A DNA stretch of 29,472 nucleotides from Joyebacterum sp964521425 (GCA_964521425.1 CAZFRO010000029.1:1-29472); one strand, 5' to 3'. Shown: positions 17,303 through 25,984, counted from the stretch's first letter. Notes: generated by a model not told the origin, from the letters alone. A program made the numbers and translations.

Positions 17303-17650
17303 CTATCCCCTCAGCTTGCTGATCACGGACATGTCAAAGGTGCCGTGCTTCTCGTAGAGCCGAATGCACATTGCCACCATGAGAGACAGGACACCCAGGC
17401 CGATGACGATAGACGTCAGAACCAGAGCCTGTGTAAGGGGGTCCACAAAACGCTCAAGGGTGGCAACCGGCATGTTCGGCTCGATGATCGGCGCCACACC
17501 GCCGTTCTTGTACCCGACGATGATGAGATACAGATTCACGGCGTAGTCCATGATGACTATCCCGAGAATCTTCTTCACGATGTTCTTCTTGGCCACGAGA
17601 CAGTAGAGCCCCATTGTCAGAAGAACTATGCACATGAAATAGACGGTCAT
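17303..17650 (-). CDS. mrpC: Mrp antiporter subunit C (NuoK/MnhC/MbhG type)
   Basis: This 115-residue protein with three membrane helices is homologous to NuoK. The family segments GLYCLVAKKNIVKKILGIVIM, covering residues 14-34, and DPLTQALVLTSIVIG (residues 70-84) are present. The DPLxQALVLTAIVI motif is the MrpC hallmark. It links the B and D subunits in the membrane domain. It overlaps the mrpB stop by an ATGA junction. The loop between helices 2 and 3 is somewhat long (KNGGVAPIIEPNMP) but normal for MnhC. Confidence 0.93.
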   Translation of the reverse strand: MTVYFMCIVLLTMGLYCLVAKKNIVKKILGIVIMDYAVNLYLIIVGYKNGGVAPIIEPNMPVATLERFVDPLTQALVLTSIVIGLGVLSLMVAMCIRLYEKHGTFDMSVISKLRG

Positions 17651-18102
17651 GCCAGTTCATCCTCGATCATGGCCCTGAAGGAACGCCTACGGAAGACCGC
17701 CAGCGCCGAGAAAACCAGGAAGAGCGAGCTACCGACCTTGAACGCGATAGCAATGTTGAGCGGCAGGATCATCCCCGAACTTAAGAGCCGGAACGCTTCC
17801 CCCCTGCCGAAGGTGTTCATGAAGAAGAAACCGACGGTCACACCGAACCAGCCGATGAGCAGGAACATGAGAGCTCCTGCGCTGTCGAGAATGTGGGCCG
17901 TCTTCTCCGGCATCTTGGAGAAGGCCACTTCCTTCCCGTGTGCAAGCATCAGAAGGATGAAGGCGCATGCGATGATCACGCCTCCGGCGAATCCGCCGCC
18001 GGGTGTCAGGTGGCCATACAGCACGATATACGTGCCGAAGACTATGATGAAACCAACAACGAAGTCCGTGATCGTCTTGACTATGAGAGTCATACCGTTC
18101 AT
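17647..18102 (-). CDS. mrpB: Mrp antiporter subunit B (MnhB/MbhF type)
   Basis: This 151-residue protein has four predicted membrane helices and the motif YGHLTPGGGFAGGVI (residues 29-43), diagnostic of MnhB/MrpB. It is part of the sodium-handling part of the Mrp module. Its ATG overlaps the stop of the preceding MbhDE-type gene (ATGA), and AGGAGG lies nine bases upstream. A second ATG three codons in is possible but less well placed. Confidence 0.93.
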   Translation of the reverse strand: MNGMTLIVKTITDFVVGFIIVFGTYIVLYGHLTPGGGFAGGVIIACAFILLMLAHGKEVAFSKMPEKTAHILDSAGALMFLLIGWFGVTVGFFFMNTFGRGEAFRLLSSGMILPLNIAIAFKVGSSLFLVFSALAVFRRRSFRAMIEDELA

Positions 18103-18656
18103 GCGGCGACCACCTCCTCTTCCTTCCTCTTCCCGTCTTTTCTCAGGAGCGCCAGGGCTCCGATAATCGACGTGAAGAGCACTGTCGCCTCGCCCATCGT
18201 GTCGTATGCCCGGAAGTCAAGGATCACCGACGATACGATGTTGGCGCAGTACGTCGCGGGAAGCCCGGTGTGTACGTACACCCTCGACACGCGCATGAGT
18301 GGCTCGCCAAACTCGGGGAAGCCCCTGCCCCCAAAGATCATCGCCCCAAACCCGAGGACCAGCCCGAAGAAGATCAGTGATGTCACGACCGCCAGAGTAT
18401 CTCGATGCGATTCGACCGCCGTGTTGTCGAGAAGGATCGTTCCCCTGATCAGGATGATCAGTACGAGAACCTCAACAACCAGCTGTGTGATCGCGATGTC
18501 GGGCGCTCCAAGAAAGAGGAACGCGACAGACAGCGCGAAGCCGACCGCAGCCACCGAGATCACAGCGGACAGGAGGTTCCTGGTCTCAATGGCCACGATC
18601 GATCCCACGATCATGAACACCAGGAGTGCATAGAGCTGAGGAGTGATGTTTTCCAT
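18099..18656 (-). CDS. MbhD-MbhE type subunit (detached C-terminal part of MrpA)
   Basis: This 185-residue membrane protein joins two small modules. Residues 1-80 are a DUF4040/MbhD module of three helices containing FLFLGAPDIAITQLVVEVLVL. Residues 90-170 are an MbhE-type module with a helix (LIFFGLVLGFGAMIFGG) followed by NIVSSVILDFRAYDTMGEATVLF, the conserved MrpA/MbhE end. In Mrp antiporters both modules are fused to the C-terminus of the NuoL-like MrpA; in membrane-bound hydrogenases they are separate subunits. Here the NuoL-like part is the adjacent upstream gene, so MrpA is present but split. A GGGAG site precedes the ATG. Confidence 0.88.
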   Translation of the reverse strand: MENITPQLYALLVFMIVGSIVAIETRNLLSAVISVAAVGFALSVAFLFLGAPDIAITQLVVEVLVLIILIRGTILLDNTAVESHRDTLAVVTSLIFFGLVLGFGAMIFGGRGFPEFGEPLMRVSRVYVHTGLPATYCANIVSSVILDFRAYDTMGEATVLFTSIIGALALLRKDGKRKEEEVVAA

Positions 18657-18710
18657 TAACTCGTCTCCCGCCTGTCTCGAGCAACCTTGTGTGTCATCCC
18701 AAAATGCCCA

Positions 18711-20600
18711 CTACCTGCCGGCCATTTCCTTTAGCAGTGCCGTCAGTACCGCGAATACTATCGCACCGAGACCTATGACGCACCACGCGAGGTACGTCGA
18801 CAGGACGCCGCTGTGTAGAGACTTCAGCGCCTTGACGAAGACATCGCCGACCCGGCCGCCAACCACGTGGACGTCGAATACCTTCTGCTCGGCGTTCATG
18901 TAGAAGCCCTTGAACGGGATCATTTCCTTGATCGTGTTGTAGAAGCCCGTCCCGGTCACGTGCATCGCATCCATGCGCTCCGGCGGTCTCGTACCGCCGA
19001 TGAAGACATGGCCTACCCGCCTCTTCGTGAGTTTCCCCACCACTACCACGCCCAGCCCGACAATGATGCCCACGATGATAAGCCCGGTCGCACTTGCCGG
19101 ATCCCAATACCCGGCGCCGAGCGTGATCGCGCCTGCCGGCGTTGTGTCGACTGCCCCATGGACGATTGGATTGATGAACCTGTCCAGCGGGAACTTCGCC
19201 CAGACACCGAAGAGAACACAGAGGCCCGCGAATACGATCAACGGGATCCGAATGAACCAGGACGCCTCTCTCACGTGACTAAGTGCGCTCGGCTGCTGCC
19301 CAAGGAAGGCCGAGTAGAGAACCTTAACAAACGACGCGAGCGTCAGCGCACTTCCGAAGAGGGCGACGACAATGAAGATCCAGTACGCGCTGAAGCCTCT
19401 GCCACCCAGCTCGACAATGCCGGTGTAGATCATCCACTTCGAGACGAAGCCGTTGAACGGAGGCACACCGGAAATCGCGAACGCCGCGATTGCCATGGTG
19501 ATGAACGTGACAGGCATCGCCTTGGCGAGACCTCCCAGTTTTGAGATCTCCGTCGTTCCCGCCTGCTTCTCAATAGACCCGGCCCCAAGGAACAGACACG
19601 ACTTGTAGATGGCATGGTTGAGCATGTGGAAGATGCCGCCGGCGATGGCTATCGGGATTCCGGTGCCGATACCTAGCACCATGTACCCGACCTGGCTGAT
19701 CGCGTGGTACGAGAGCAGCACCTTGAGGTCGTGCTGGATGAGCGCCATCATAACGGCCGCGAATATCGTCACCGCACCTATGATCATAAGGACGAGCGAG
19801 AGACCTGGCCCTATGCTGAAGATGTCGAGACTGATTCTCGCAAGAAGATAGATTCCCAGAAGCTTGTCGATCGATGCCGGGAGCAGTGCCATCACCGGCG
19901 TCGGTGCGCCCTTGGCCGCAGCGGGAATCCACGTGTGAAACGGCATTGCGCCGGCCTTGGTGATCGCACCGATCATCAGAAGCAGATAGATGAACGTGGA
20001 CATCGGGGCGGCGACAAAGATCCTGAGATGGCTCATTGAGAGCGTGCCGTACTTGACCCAGATCAGAGCGACGGCAAGGAAGAGCGCGGCATCGGAGAAA
20101 CCGAGCATAAGGAAGCTCTTCGATGCACCATCGGAGGCCTCAGCACGCTTCTTGCCCAGGTTGATATACAGGTAGAGGATCGCGGTCAGCGCCTCCCAGA
20201 AGATAAGGAGGATGAGCAGACTGTTCGAGAGCACCGCACCGCAACTGGCCGCCACCGTCCAGAGCAGATAGGCGTAGTAACGCCTCCCATCGTGCTCCTT
20301 GTCGAGCCAGCCGATCGAGTAGATCCCCACACCTAACCCAAACAGACCCACAAACACGATGACAAAGGCACTGAAGTGGTTGAGCAGCAGGTCGAACTGA
20401 ACGTCAAGGCTGCCAAACACCACCCAGTCCTTCGTGAACGAGAGCGGCCACTGTCCGAACAGCTGGAGCGCAGCAACCAACGCCCACGCGGTGCCCGCAA
20501 TTGCGATCACCTCCCTGACGCCCTTGACCCGTTTCGGTACGAAGAGACAGAGCAGGCCGGCGACGGCAGGGATGATTATGGGAACCAGAATCTGTGGCAT
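18711..20600 (-). CDS. NuoL/MrpA-type ion-translocating membrane subunit
   Basis: This 629-residue protein has about 14-16 membrane helices and is the second large antiporter-type subunit of the operon. The helix-5 glutamate (IFWEALTAILYLY), the conserved lysine block (TKAGAMPFHTWIPAAAKGAPTP, split by a discontinuous helix), MALLPASIDKLLGIY and LLSYHAISQVGYMVLG mark it as NuoL/MrpA/HycC-like. It should carry a proton or sodium channel. After about residue 500 there is a hydrophilic loop (TRPPERMDAMHVTG) and a final membrane helix. It starts 18 bases after the large-subunit stop with GGGGGAAAG as ribosome-binding site. Pyrococcus-type H2-evolving Mbh has only one such large subunit, so the second is notable. 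Confidence 0.92.
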   Translation of the reverse strand: MPQILVPIIIPAVAGLLCLFVPKRVKGVREVIAIAGTAWALVAALQLFGQWPLSFTKDWVVFGSLDVQFDLLLNHFSAFVIVFVGLFGLGVGIYSIGWLDKEHDGRRYYAYLLWTVAASCGAVLSNSLLILLIFWEALTAILYLYINLGKKRAEASDGASKSFLMLGFSDAALFLAVALIWVKYGTLSMSHLRIFVAAPMSTFIYLLLMIGAITKAGAMPFHTWIPAAAKGAPTPVMALLPASIDKLLGIYLLARISLDIFSIGPGLSLVLMIIGAVTIFAAVMMALIQHDLKVLLSYHAISQVGYMVLGIGTGIPIAIAGGIFHMLNHAIYKSCLFLGAGSIEKQAGTTEISKLGGLAKAMPVTFITMAIAAFAISGVPPFNGFVSKWMIYTGIVELGGRGFSAYWIFIVVALFGSALTLASFVKVLYSAFLGQQPSALSHVREASWFIRIPLIVFAGLCVLFGVWAKFPLDRFINPIVHGAVDTTPAGAITLGAGYWDPASATGLIIVGIIVGLGVVVVGKLTKRRVGHVFIGGTRPPERMDAMHVTGTGFYNTIKEMIPFKGFYMNAEQKVFDVHVVGGRVGDVFVKALKSLHSGVLSTYLAWCVIGLGAIVFAVLTALLKEMAGR

Positions 20601-20618
20601 CTACTTTCCCCCGAGCCT

Positions 20619-21791
20619 CTAGAGATTCTTCTTAAGCCATTCGGTCTTCTGGTGACTCAGCTTGATAAGATCATGTCCGTTCGCGATTCTCTTGCCGCCT
20701 GGGTCGATCACAGCGATGCGCTCCGTGCAGCTGTAGCACGGGTCGATGATCGCGAAAATGACCGTGGCGTCTGAGATGCTCTCGCCCTTCACGCGCGGTC
20801 GATAGGACGGGATGTTCACGAAGGTTGGCGCCCTCATCTTATGCCGCTCGGGCATGTTCGTGCCGTTCGAGCGGATGAAGTGGAAGCACTCGCCGCGCGG
20901 GGCTTCAACGTGACCGATTCCCTCTCCCCGCGGGATCTCGCGAACCTCACTCCTGATCTCCCCGCCGGGCAGCTTCTTGATGCACTGCTGGACGATCTTG
21001 ACCGACTCCAATATCTCGAGAAGCCTCACCACAGCCACAGCCAGCATATCGCCATCGGGCTGGGTGATGACCTTCCAGTCAACCTCGTCATACGCGCCGT
21101 ACGGTTCGTCTCTGCGGACGTCGATGTCAACGCCTGAACCTCGCGCGGTCGGACCAAGAACGCCGTACGCGACCGCGTCCTCATTGGTCAGGATGCCGAC
21201 GCCCTTCAAGCGTCCCAATATGACCGGGTCGTTGAGAATGGCGCCGATGAGCATGTTGGTCTTCTCCACAAACTCATCCATTGCCTTCAGTACTGGTGGC
21301 CAGACATCATCAGGAACCTCGCGCCTGACACCACCTGGGCAATACCACGCGTAGTTGTTCCTGTTTCCGGTGATTGCCTCGAGCGCGTCGAGGATCGGCT
21401 CCCGGTACTTCCAGCCCCACATGAAGACGGTCCAGTAGCCGATGATGTGTCCGGCAAGTCCTACCCAGAGCATGTGGCTGTGCAGCCGCTCCAGCTCGTG
21501 GACGATGGTTCTCAGATAGCGCGCACGATCAGGAACGACGATCCCGCCGATATCTTCCATCGCAAGGGTCGCTGCCCAGCTGTGTGAAGCCGAGCAGATA
21601 CCGCAGATTCGCTCAACCAGGAACACGTCCTGATCGAACGTCTTCTCCTCGGCCAGAAGCTCCATCCCTCTGTGGATGCGCCCGAGATCCATGTCGGCGC
21701 CCACCACAGTCTCCCCCTCGACCTGCAGAGTGATATACTCCGGCTCCTCGAGGAGAGGATGGAATGGCCCAATGGGAATGGTTGTGCTCAT
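20619..21791 (-). CDS. mbhL: Group 4 [NiFe] hydrogenase large subunit (NuoD-like)
   Basis: This 390-residue protein carries the active site. The L1 motif RICGICSASH gives Cys63 and Cys66, with His70; the L2 motif DPCYSCTER gives Cys352 and Cys355. All four nickel-ligand cysteines are thus kept, which is expected of a true hydrogenase and differs from NuoD, which lacks them. Thirty-two residues follow the L2 motif and may be removed on maturation, as in some group 4 enzymes. The GRIHRGMELLAEEKT segment is typical of group 4. Its ATG directly abuts the stop of the NuoC-like gene (TAAATG). No hyp maturation genes are in the window. Reaction: reversible proton reduction to H2, with electrons from the NuoB-like subunit. 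Confidence 0.92.
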   Translation of the reverse strand: MSTTIPIGPFHPLLEEPEYITLQVEGETVVGADMDLGRIHRGMELLAEEKTFDQDVFLVERICGICSASHSWAATLAMEDIGGIVVPDRARYLRTIVHELERLHSHMLWVGLAGHIIGYWTVFMWGWKYREPILDALEAITGNRNNYAWYCPGGVRREVPDDVWPPVLKAMDEFVEKTNMLIGAILNDPVILGRLKGVGILTNEDAVAYGVLGPTARGSGVDIDVRRDEPYGAYDEVDWKVITQPDGDMLAVAVVRLLEILESVKIVQQCIKKLPGGEIRSEVREIPRGEGIGHVEAPRGECFHFIRSNGTNMPERHKMRAPTFVNIPSYRPRVKGESISDATVIFAIIDPCYSCTERIAVIDPGGKRIANGHDLIKLSHQKTEWLKKNL

Positions 21792-22220
21792 TTATTCGTC
21801 TCTCCTCATTGCATGGAAGTCTGCCGGTCTGTCATGGGAGGAGAGTATCTTGCGCGGATCCGGATGGTCGACGAACTCAACGCCCAAGAAATCGAAAATC
21901 TCTCGCTCGATGAAATCTGCAGCCGGGTAGTACTTCGTAAGCGCTTCTATTTTTGGGAATGGCTTGTCGAGTGTTGTTCTGATGTTTACAACCGTGCCCT
22001 CACGATCAATTGCGAAGTGGTACAGGAGCTCCACCCCCGTTGACCGATCGCTCCCCGTCGCCGTCGTAAGCCTCCCCCCCTCCACCTCGTACATGTGCCG
22101 TGTCACAGCAATCCAGTCGTCATTCGAGACCGCGACATACGCACGCTTGTGGTTGTGTTCGTAGATCTCCACGCGGTCGCCGAACTTCGCCTTCAAGTTC
22201 TCAAGAACCTGTTTGCTCAT
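21792..22220 (-). CDS. mbhK: NuoC-like (30 kDa) hydrogenase subunit
   Basis: This 142-residue soluble protein has the NuoC signature near its C-terminus: ERE-IFDFLGVEF followed by HPDPRKIL (about residues 114-134). It has no catalytic residues and stabilises the large subunit in complex I and in membrane-bound hydrogenases. I place the start at ATG 22220, because GGGGAG stands about ten bases upstream; an open TTG extension to 22259 is poorly supported. The gap to the NuoB-like gene is about 80 bases, the widest inside the operon along with the spacers flanking the ferredoxin gene. Confidence 0.88.
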   Translation of the reverse strand: MSKQVLENLKAKFGDRVEIYEHNHKRAYVAVSNDDWIAVTRHMYEVEGGRLTTATGSDRSTGVELLYHFAIDREGTVVNIRTTLDKPFPKIEALTKYYPAADFIEREIFDFLGVEFVDHPDPRKILSSHDRPADFHAMRRDE

Positions 22221-22299
22221 CGTCTTGTCACTCCCCGAGCCCGGGCCTTTGGGCGGCAACCCCGCACCGCTTCCTTCACCACCGGCTCATCCTGTTCAG

Positions 22300-22713
22300 C
22301 TAGAGCGTCCCCAAGAGCTTCACGACCGCGCCGATGATTGCCTCGGGTCGCGGAGGGCACCCTGGGACATACGCGGCGACCGGAACATGCTTGTCGACAG
22401 GTCCCGCGAAGTTGTACCCGTCCTTGAAGATCCCGCCCGTGCACGCACACGCCCCGATAGCTATAACCACAGCCGGCTGGGGCGCCTGCTCGTATGCTTC
22501 GATCAGATCGGGCACGACCTTCCGCGGCACGCTGCCCGAGACCAGAAGCACATCGGCGTGCTTCAAGCTGCCGACGAGCTTCATCCCGAAGCGCTCCACG
22601 TCGTACTTCGGGCACAGACAATCGAGAACCTCGATGTCACAGTTGTTGCACGCGCCCGCGTTCAGATGGAACAGCCACAACGACTTCTTGAATCCCCACT
22701 TGGTTGCGTCCAT
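22300..22713 (-). CDS. mbhJ: NuoB-like hydrogenase small subunit
   Basis: This 137-residue protein carries the proximal [4Fe-4S] cluster. Its ligands are visible as Cys22 and Cys25 (GACNNCDIE), Cys89 (GACACTGG) and Cys119 (VPGCPPRPE). The short length and lack of a twin-arginine signal are those of group 4 (MbhJ, EchC, HycG) rather than of uptake hydrogenases. It passes electrons between the HycF-like protein and the NiFe site. The CNNC pair, rather than the adjacent CC of NuoB, again favours a hydrogenase. GGGGAG lies five bases before the ATG. Confidence 0.92.
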   Translation of the reverse strand: MDATKWGFKKSLWLFHLNAGACNNCDIEVLDCLCPKYDVERFGMKLVGSLKHADVLLVSGSVPRKVVPDLIEAYEQAPQPAVVIAIGACACTGGIFKDGYNFAGPVDKHVPVAAYVPGCPPRPEAIIGAVVKLLGTL

Positions 22714-22735
22714 GTGCTCCCCGTCCGCTCGCGAC

Positions 22736-23674
22736 CTAGAATCCGAGGATCGCGAGAATCATGCCGACGACCGCTATCACGGTGACAGGTCCCCAGAAGA
22801 ATCTGACGGCCTGGTCGATCCTGACCCTCGGAGTTGTGTTCTTGATGAGAACAATGATCACAATGATTATCACGTACTTCACGATCGTGTAGAGAATGCC
22901 CCACCCCGAGAGAACCAGTCCACCCCAGAAGACCGTGATAAGGAAGATGGGCAGCGTGAAGAGCATCATGGCCTGCTGAAGCTTGATGACGGCAAGTGCC
23001 GCGCCCGAATACTCTATGTGCGTCCCGTCCATCAGCTCAGTTTCAGCCTCCGGGATGTCGAACGGCGGGAACGTGAGCTTCGCCTGAACAACCAGAATGC
23101 AGACGATGAATGCCAGAATGCAGGAGGCGTTGCCAAGAAGCACACCGTTGGCCGCCTGGTACTGGAGAATGCCGTCAAGTCTCAGTGTCATCGGGGACAC
23201 CTTGGTGACGGCCGTGAAGATCGCGATGACAAACGGAAGCTCGTACGCAAGGACGAGCTTCATTTCGCGGCTGGCGCCGATGCTGGCAAGCGGATTACTC
23301 GATGCGGAAGCGCCTAGAATGATCCCGAGCGAGGGAATCGTCAGAAGGTAGATGACACCGATGAGATCTCCGACGAAGCCCGTGCCGTGCATGTTGGTGA
23401 GCCAGAGCATCGTGGACACAACACCAACGGCGGCAAGTCCGGCCATTGGTGCGAATAGGAATCCCGCCCGCCTCGCTCCAGCCGGTATGATTATCTCCTT
23501 GCCCATCAACTTGAGGACGTCGGCGAACGGCTGGTACCACGGCGGGCCGACCCTCCACTGGACCAGCGCACTCACCTTGCGGTCAATCCACTGCGTCACG
23601 AGCCCTATCACCGCCGTGAAGAGCAGACCTGGGAAGATGAGAAAGCTCAGAACCAACCCGAGTGTTGAAGCCAT
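22736..23674 (-). CDS. mbhM: NuoH-like membrane anchor (MbhM/HycD type)
   Basis: This 312-residue protein with about eight membrane helices anchors the peripheral arm to the membrane arm. Two diagnostic loops are present: DRKVSALVQWRVGPPWYQP near residue 31, and PFDIPEAETELMDG followed by HIEYSG around residues 214-234, with the acidic residues that line the coupling passage. This is the NuoH/EchB/HycD/MbhM family. AGAGGT lies upstream of the ATG, and it is followed by the NuoB-like gene after 22 bases. In P. furiosus Mbh, MbhM carries out the same link between the hydrogenase and antiporter modules. Confidence 0.92.
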   Translation of the reverse strand: MASTLGLVLSFLIFPGLLFTAVIGLVTQWIDRKVSALVQWRVGPPWYQPFADVLKLMGKEIIIPAGARRAGFLFAPMAGLAAVGVVSTMLWLTNMHGTGFVGDLIGVIYLLTIPSLGIILGASASSNPLASIGASREMKLVLAYELPFVIAIFTAVTKVSPMTLRLDGILQYQAANGVLLGNASCILAFIVCILVVQAKLTFPPFDIPEAETELMDGTHIEYSGAALAVIKLQQAMMLFTLPIFLITVFWGGLVLSGWGILYTIVKYVIIIVIIVLIKNTTPRVRIDQAVRFFWGPVTVIAVVGMILAILGF

Positions 23675-23728
23675 CCTGTTACCTCTCTCGTTGACTTGAA
23701 TGCAGAAGGGTCTCGTTCGACGGGCCCG

Positions 23729-24211
23729 TTACCTCGGCCTCCTCACCGTCTTCATCACACTACGGGCTCCGCGCATCGGAACGCCCTTCTGAGCTTCCAC
23801 GTCGCTGATGTCCTCGAAGGTCCGAGCCCCCGAGACGCACGTCCCGGCACACATCGAATCCTTCGCCTCGAGAGTTCGCCAGTTGCAGAGATCACACTTG
23901 TCGAGCGTGTGCCGCGTCTTCAGGAGATCGATCGCCCCGAAGGGACACGCCTGCGCGCACGACGTGCAACCACTGCACTTGATGTTGCTGCGAATGACCA
24001 GACCGTCATCGCGACGCTGAATCGCCTCCTGCGGGCACGCCGCTTCACAGAGCGGCTGCTCACAGTGTCGGCAGTTCATCTGCAGCACAATGTTCGTCAT
24101 GATAGGCGAAGCCTCAAGCTGGTTCTGCATGTTGTGCGAGTAGAAGCATGCCGCGAGGCAGCTCTTGCAGCTGATGCAGCGTCCGTAGTCGAGGACGTTT
24201 CTGTTGTTCAT
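23729..24211 (-). CDS. HycB/CooF-like ferredoxin with four [4Fe-4S] clusters
   Basis: This 160-residue protein has sixteen cysteines in four groups: 12/15/18/22, 47/50/55/59, 79/82/85/89 and 106/109/121/125. The order and spacing (CISCKSC, CRHCEQPLCEAACP, CSGCTSCAQACPFGA, CDLC...CAGTC) match the HycB, HydN and CooF family, which wires a catalytic partner to a membrane-bound hydrogenase. The partner is probably the MopB protein encoded immediately upstream, 59 bases away. ATG 24211 is chosen because AGGAG stands six bases upstream; a GTG at 24247 would add 12 residues. It has no export signal, so the arm is cytoplasmic. Confidence 0.92.
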   Translation of the reverse strand: MNNRNVLDYGRCISCKSCLAACFYSHNMQNQLEASPIMTNIVLQMNCRHCEQPLCEAACPQEAIQRRDDGLVIRSNIKCSGCTSCAQACPFGAIDLLKTRHTLDKCDLCNWRTLEAKDSMCAGTCVSGARTFEDISDVEAQKGVPMRGARSVMKTVRRPR

Positions 24212-24270
24212 CCAGCTCTCCTGCTTTATCGCGCTCGCGCGGTCCACTGGTGGCGGCGCCGCGTCAGCCG

Positions 24271-25959
24271 TTAGTCCTCCGGCACAATCTTCACGTCGGA
24301 GGAGGTTACATCAAACCACTTGGTGCCGGCGTTCAGGGTCCAGACCATGAGCCCTCGCGCGTCAGGTACATATGAGGGAATGGCCACGAGCCCTGGTGGC
24401 ATCCTGTCCGTCACAGTTGTTATGAGGCGAGTCTCGCCTCTCCCTGTCGAGATGGCCACGGTCGAGCCCTGCTCGATGCCGGCCTCATCCGCCGCCTCTT
24501 CAGAAAGCCACATCTCGCAGTATGGATTCTGCGCCTGCGGGAAACTCATACGTCCCGTCAGCGTTCCGTCCCAGCGATGCAGCGGACTGATGCTCTCGAC
24601 AAGCTCGAGCCCACCACCGGGCGCGCTCGCAAGCTTGCCAAGCGCCGCGTTCACGTCCACGGCCAGCTCTGAGTGCGTGGCGGTTGCCCCGCCCGCCGGA
24701 ATCCCAATCCCCATCTCGGCCGCGATGTCCGCCATCATCATCCCGACAGACCTCGCGTCGCCCTGTGGCTTCGCGCACGTATCGAGCGATGTTGAGAAGC
24801 CAAACGACGGTGAGTAGCTTCCGTTGAATTCCGTCCAGACTGCCTGCGGCAGCCCGACATCGCTGTGCTTCGATGTGTCGTTCTCAAAGATCGCGGAAGC
24901 CGCGAGAAACTCAAGGCTCTCCAGATCCTCCGGACTAACTGCCCCCGGATAGAGCTGCACAAGATCCGGCCCTAACACCAGGAGTCCCTTGATTCTCTTG
25001 TCGGCAACACCAGACAGGATCTCCGCTGCGGTCCGGTTGGAACTGACGCGCTCGTAAGCGCCTATAGCATTCCCACCTCTAAAGAGAGGCGCGTACTTGC
25101 CGCCCGCGGCAGATGCGAGCTTCGCTGCGAGAAGACCCGTAAGATAACCGGATGTAGAGTCGCCGAGTCTCGAAGAGACGACGACAACGACCTTCTGGGA
25201 GTTGCGGAGCCCCGCAGCAATCCTCTCGATTCCAGCCTTCGACATTCCGCCCGCGGCTGCCGCCGCCTCAACATCCACGGAAGGTGAACCTTGTACGTTC
25301 ATGGCCTTGAGCAGAGCGGCCAGAATGAGGGGTTCGCTTCCGGCCGGCGGCTCGATGTGCAGATCGGCGAACCAGTCGGTGTTGGAACGGTAAGGATTGA
25401 TAGTGATGATCTGATTCGACCTGCTCTTGTGTCTTGCCTCAATGATGCGCTTCGACACGGTCGGGTGCCCCCAGAACACATCCCCGATCAGGACAAAGCA
25501 GTCCGCTTCGTCGAGATCCTCCGGGGTTGCATCGCCGGCTCCACCGCCCGTGAGCAAGCCGTAGTCGTTCCCGTCGTAGGCAACGCCTATGCTCGTGGTG
25601 CCAAGAACGTGTGTGGCGAAACCGACGGCCGCATCGTAGTCCTCGTTCGAGAGCTCTGTCCCGACGATGACACCGAGCGCATCGGCTCCATGGTTCGTCT
25701 TTATCTCGTCCATCTTCCCGGCCATCTTCGTCACCGCGACAGACCACGGCACTCTCCGCCGGTTGACGGTAGCCGCGAGGAATCGCTTCGGGTGAAGAAG
25801 GATTTCGAGGTTGTAGTGTCCTCTGGCGCAGAGCGACCCGCGGGACAGAGGCGACTCCTCATCGAAGTCTACCCTCACGGGCACTCCTTGGTCGACCTCC
25901 ACCGCGAACCCGCACTGGAGGGAGCAGATGAGACAAGACGCCTTCCTGATCTCTGGCAT
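24271..25959 (-). CDS. Molybdopterin-oxidoreductase-fold (MopB) subunit lacking the formate dehydrogenase active-site residue
   Basis: This 562-residue protein has an N-terminal [4Fe-4S] motif (Cys9, Cys12, Cys16, Cys44) followed by the MopB fold and a C-terminal molydop-binding domain (NPYCEMWLSEEAADEAGI, then GLVAIPSYVPDARG). It resembles FdhF/FdhH and NuoG. When I align the region before GLL with E. coli FdhH by eye, the Sec/Cys position falls on Ala127 and the neighbouring catalytic His on Tyr128, so formate oxidation looks unlikely. It is also shorter than most formate dehydrogenases. NuoG is known to hold an inactive MopB domain that only conducts electrons, and I infer a similar role here. 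Cofactor binding is undetermined. AGGGGAAG precedes the ATG; the gap from the HydG-like gene is 25 bases. Confidence 0.82.
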   Translation of the reverse strand: MPEIRKASCLICSLQCGFAVEVDQGVPVRVDFDEESPLSRGSLCARGHYNLEILLHPKRFLAATVNRRRVPWSVAVTKMAGKMDEIKTNHGADALGVIVGTELSNEDYDAAVGFATHVLGTTSIGVAYDGNDYGLLTGGGAGDATPEDLDEADCFVLIGDVFWGHPTVSKRIIEARHKSRSNQIITINPYRSNTDWFADLHIEPPAGSEPLILAALLKAMNVQGSPSVDVEAAAAAGGMSKAGIERIAAGLRNSQKVVVVVSSRLGDSTSGYLTGLLAAKLASAAGGKYAPLFRGGNAIGAYERVSSNRTAAEILSGVADKRIKGLLVLGPDLVQLYPGAVSPEDLESLEFLAASAIFENDTSKHSDVGLPQAVWTEFNGSYSPSFGFSTSLDTCAKPQGDARSVGMMMADIAAEMGIGIPAGGATATHSELAVDVNAALGKLASAPGGGLELVESISPLHRWDGTLTGRMSFPQAQNPYCEMWLSEEAADEAGIEQGSTVAISTGRGETRLITTVTDRMPPGLVAIPSYVPDARGLMVWTLNAGTKWFDVTSSDVKIVPED

Positions 25960-25984
25960 GTCGACTTCCCCTGAGACTGATCAG

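Noticed and set aside
20619..21791. Calling the complex an Mbs/Mbx-type sulfur reductase because of two antiporter subunits
   Set aside because: Both CxxC nickel-ligand pairs are intact in the large subunit, as expected of hydrogenases.
22334..23317. Long open frame of 327 codons on the plus strand
   Set aside because: It lies antisense to the NuoB- and NuoH-like genes, which have full family motifs. Its own product is low-complexity and rich in Arg, His and Asp, as expected of a high-GC shadow frame.
24271..25959. Calling the operon a formate hydrogenlyase because of an FdhF-like subunit
   Set aside because: The catalytic Sec/Cys and His positions appear replaced by Ala and Tyr, and an NAD(P)H module is present instead.
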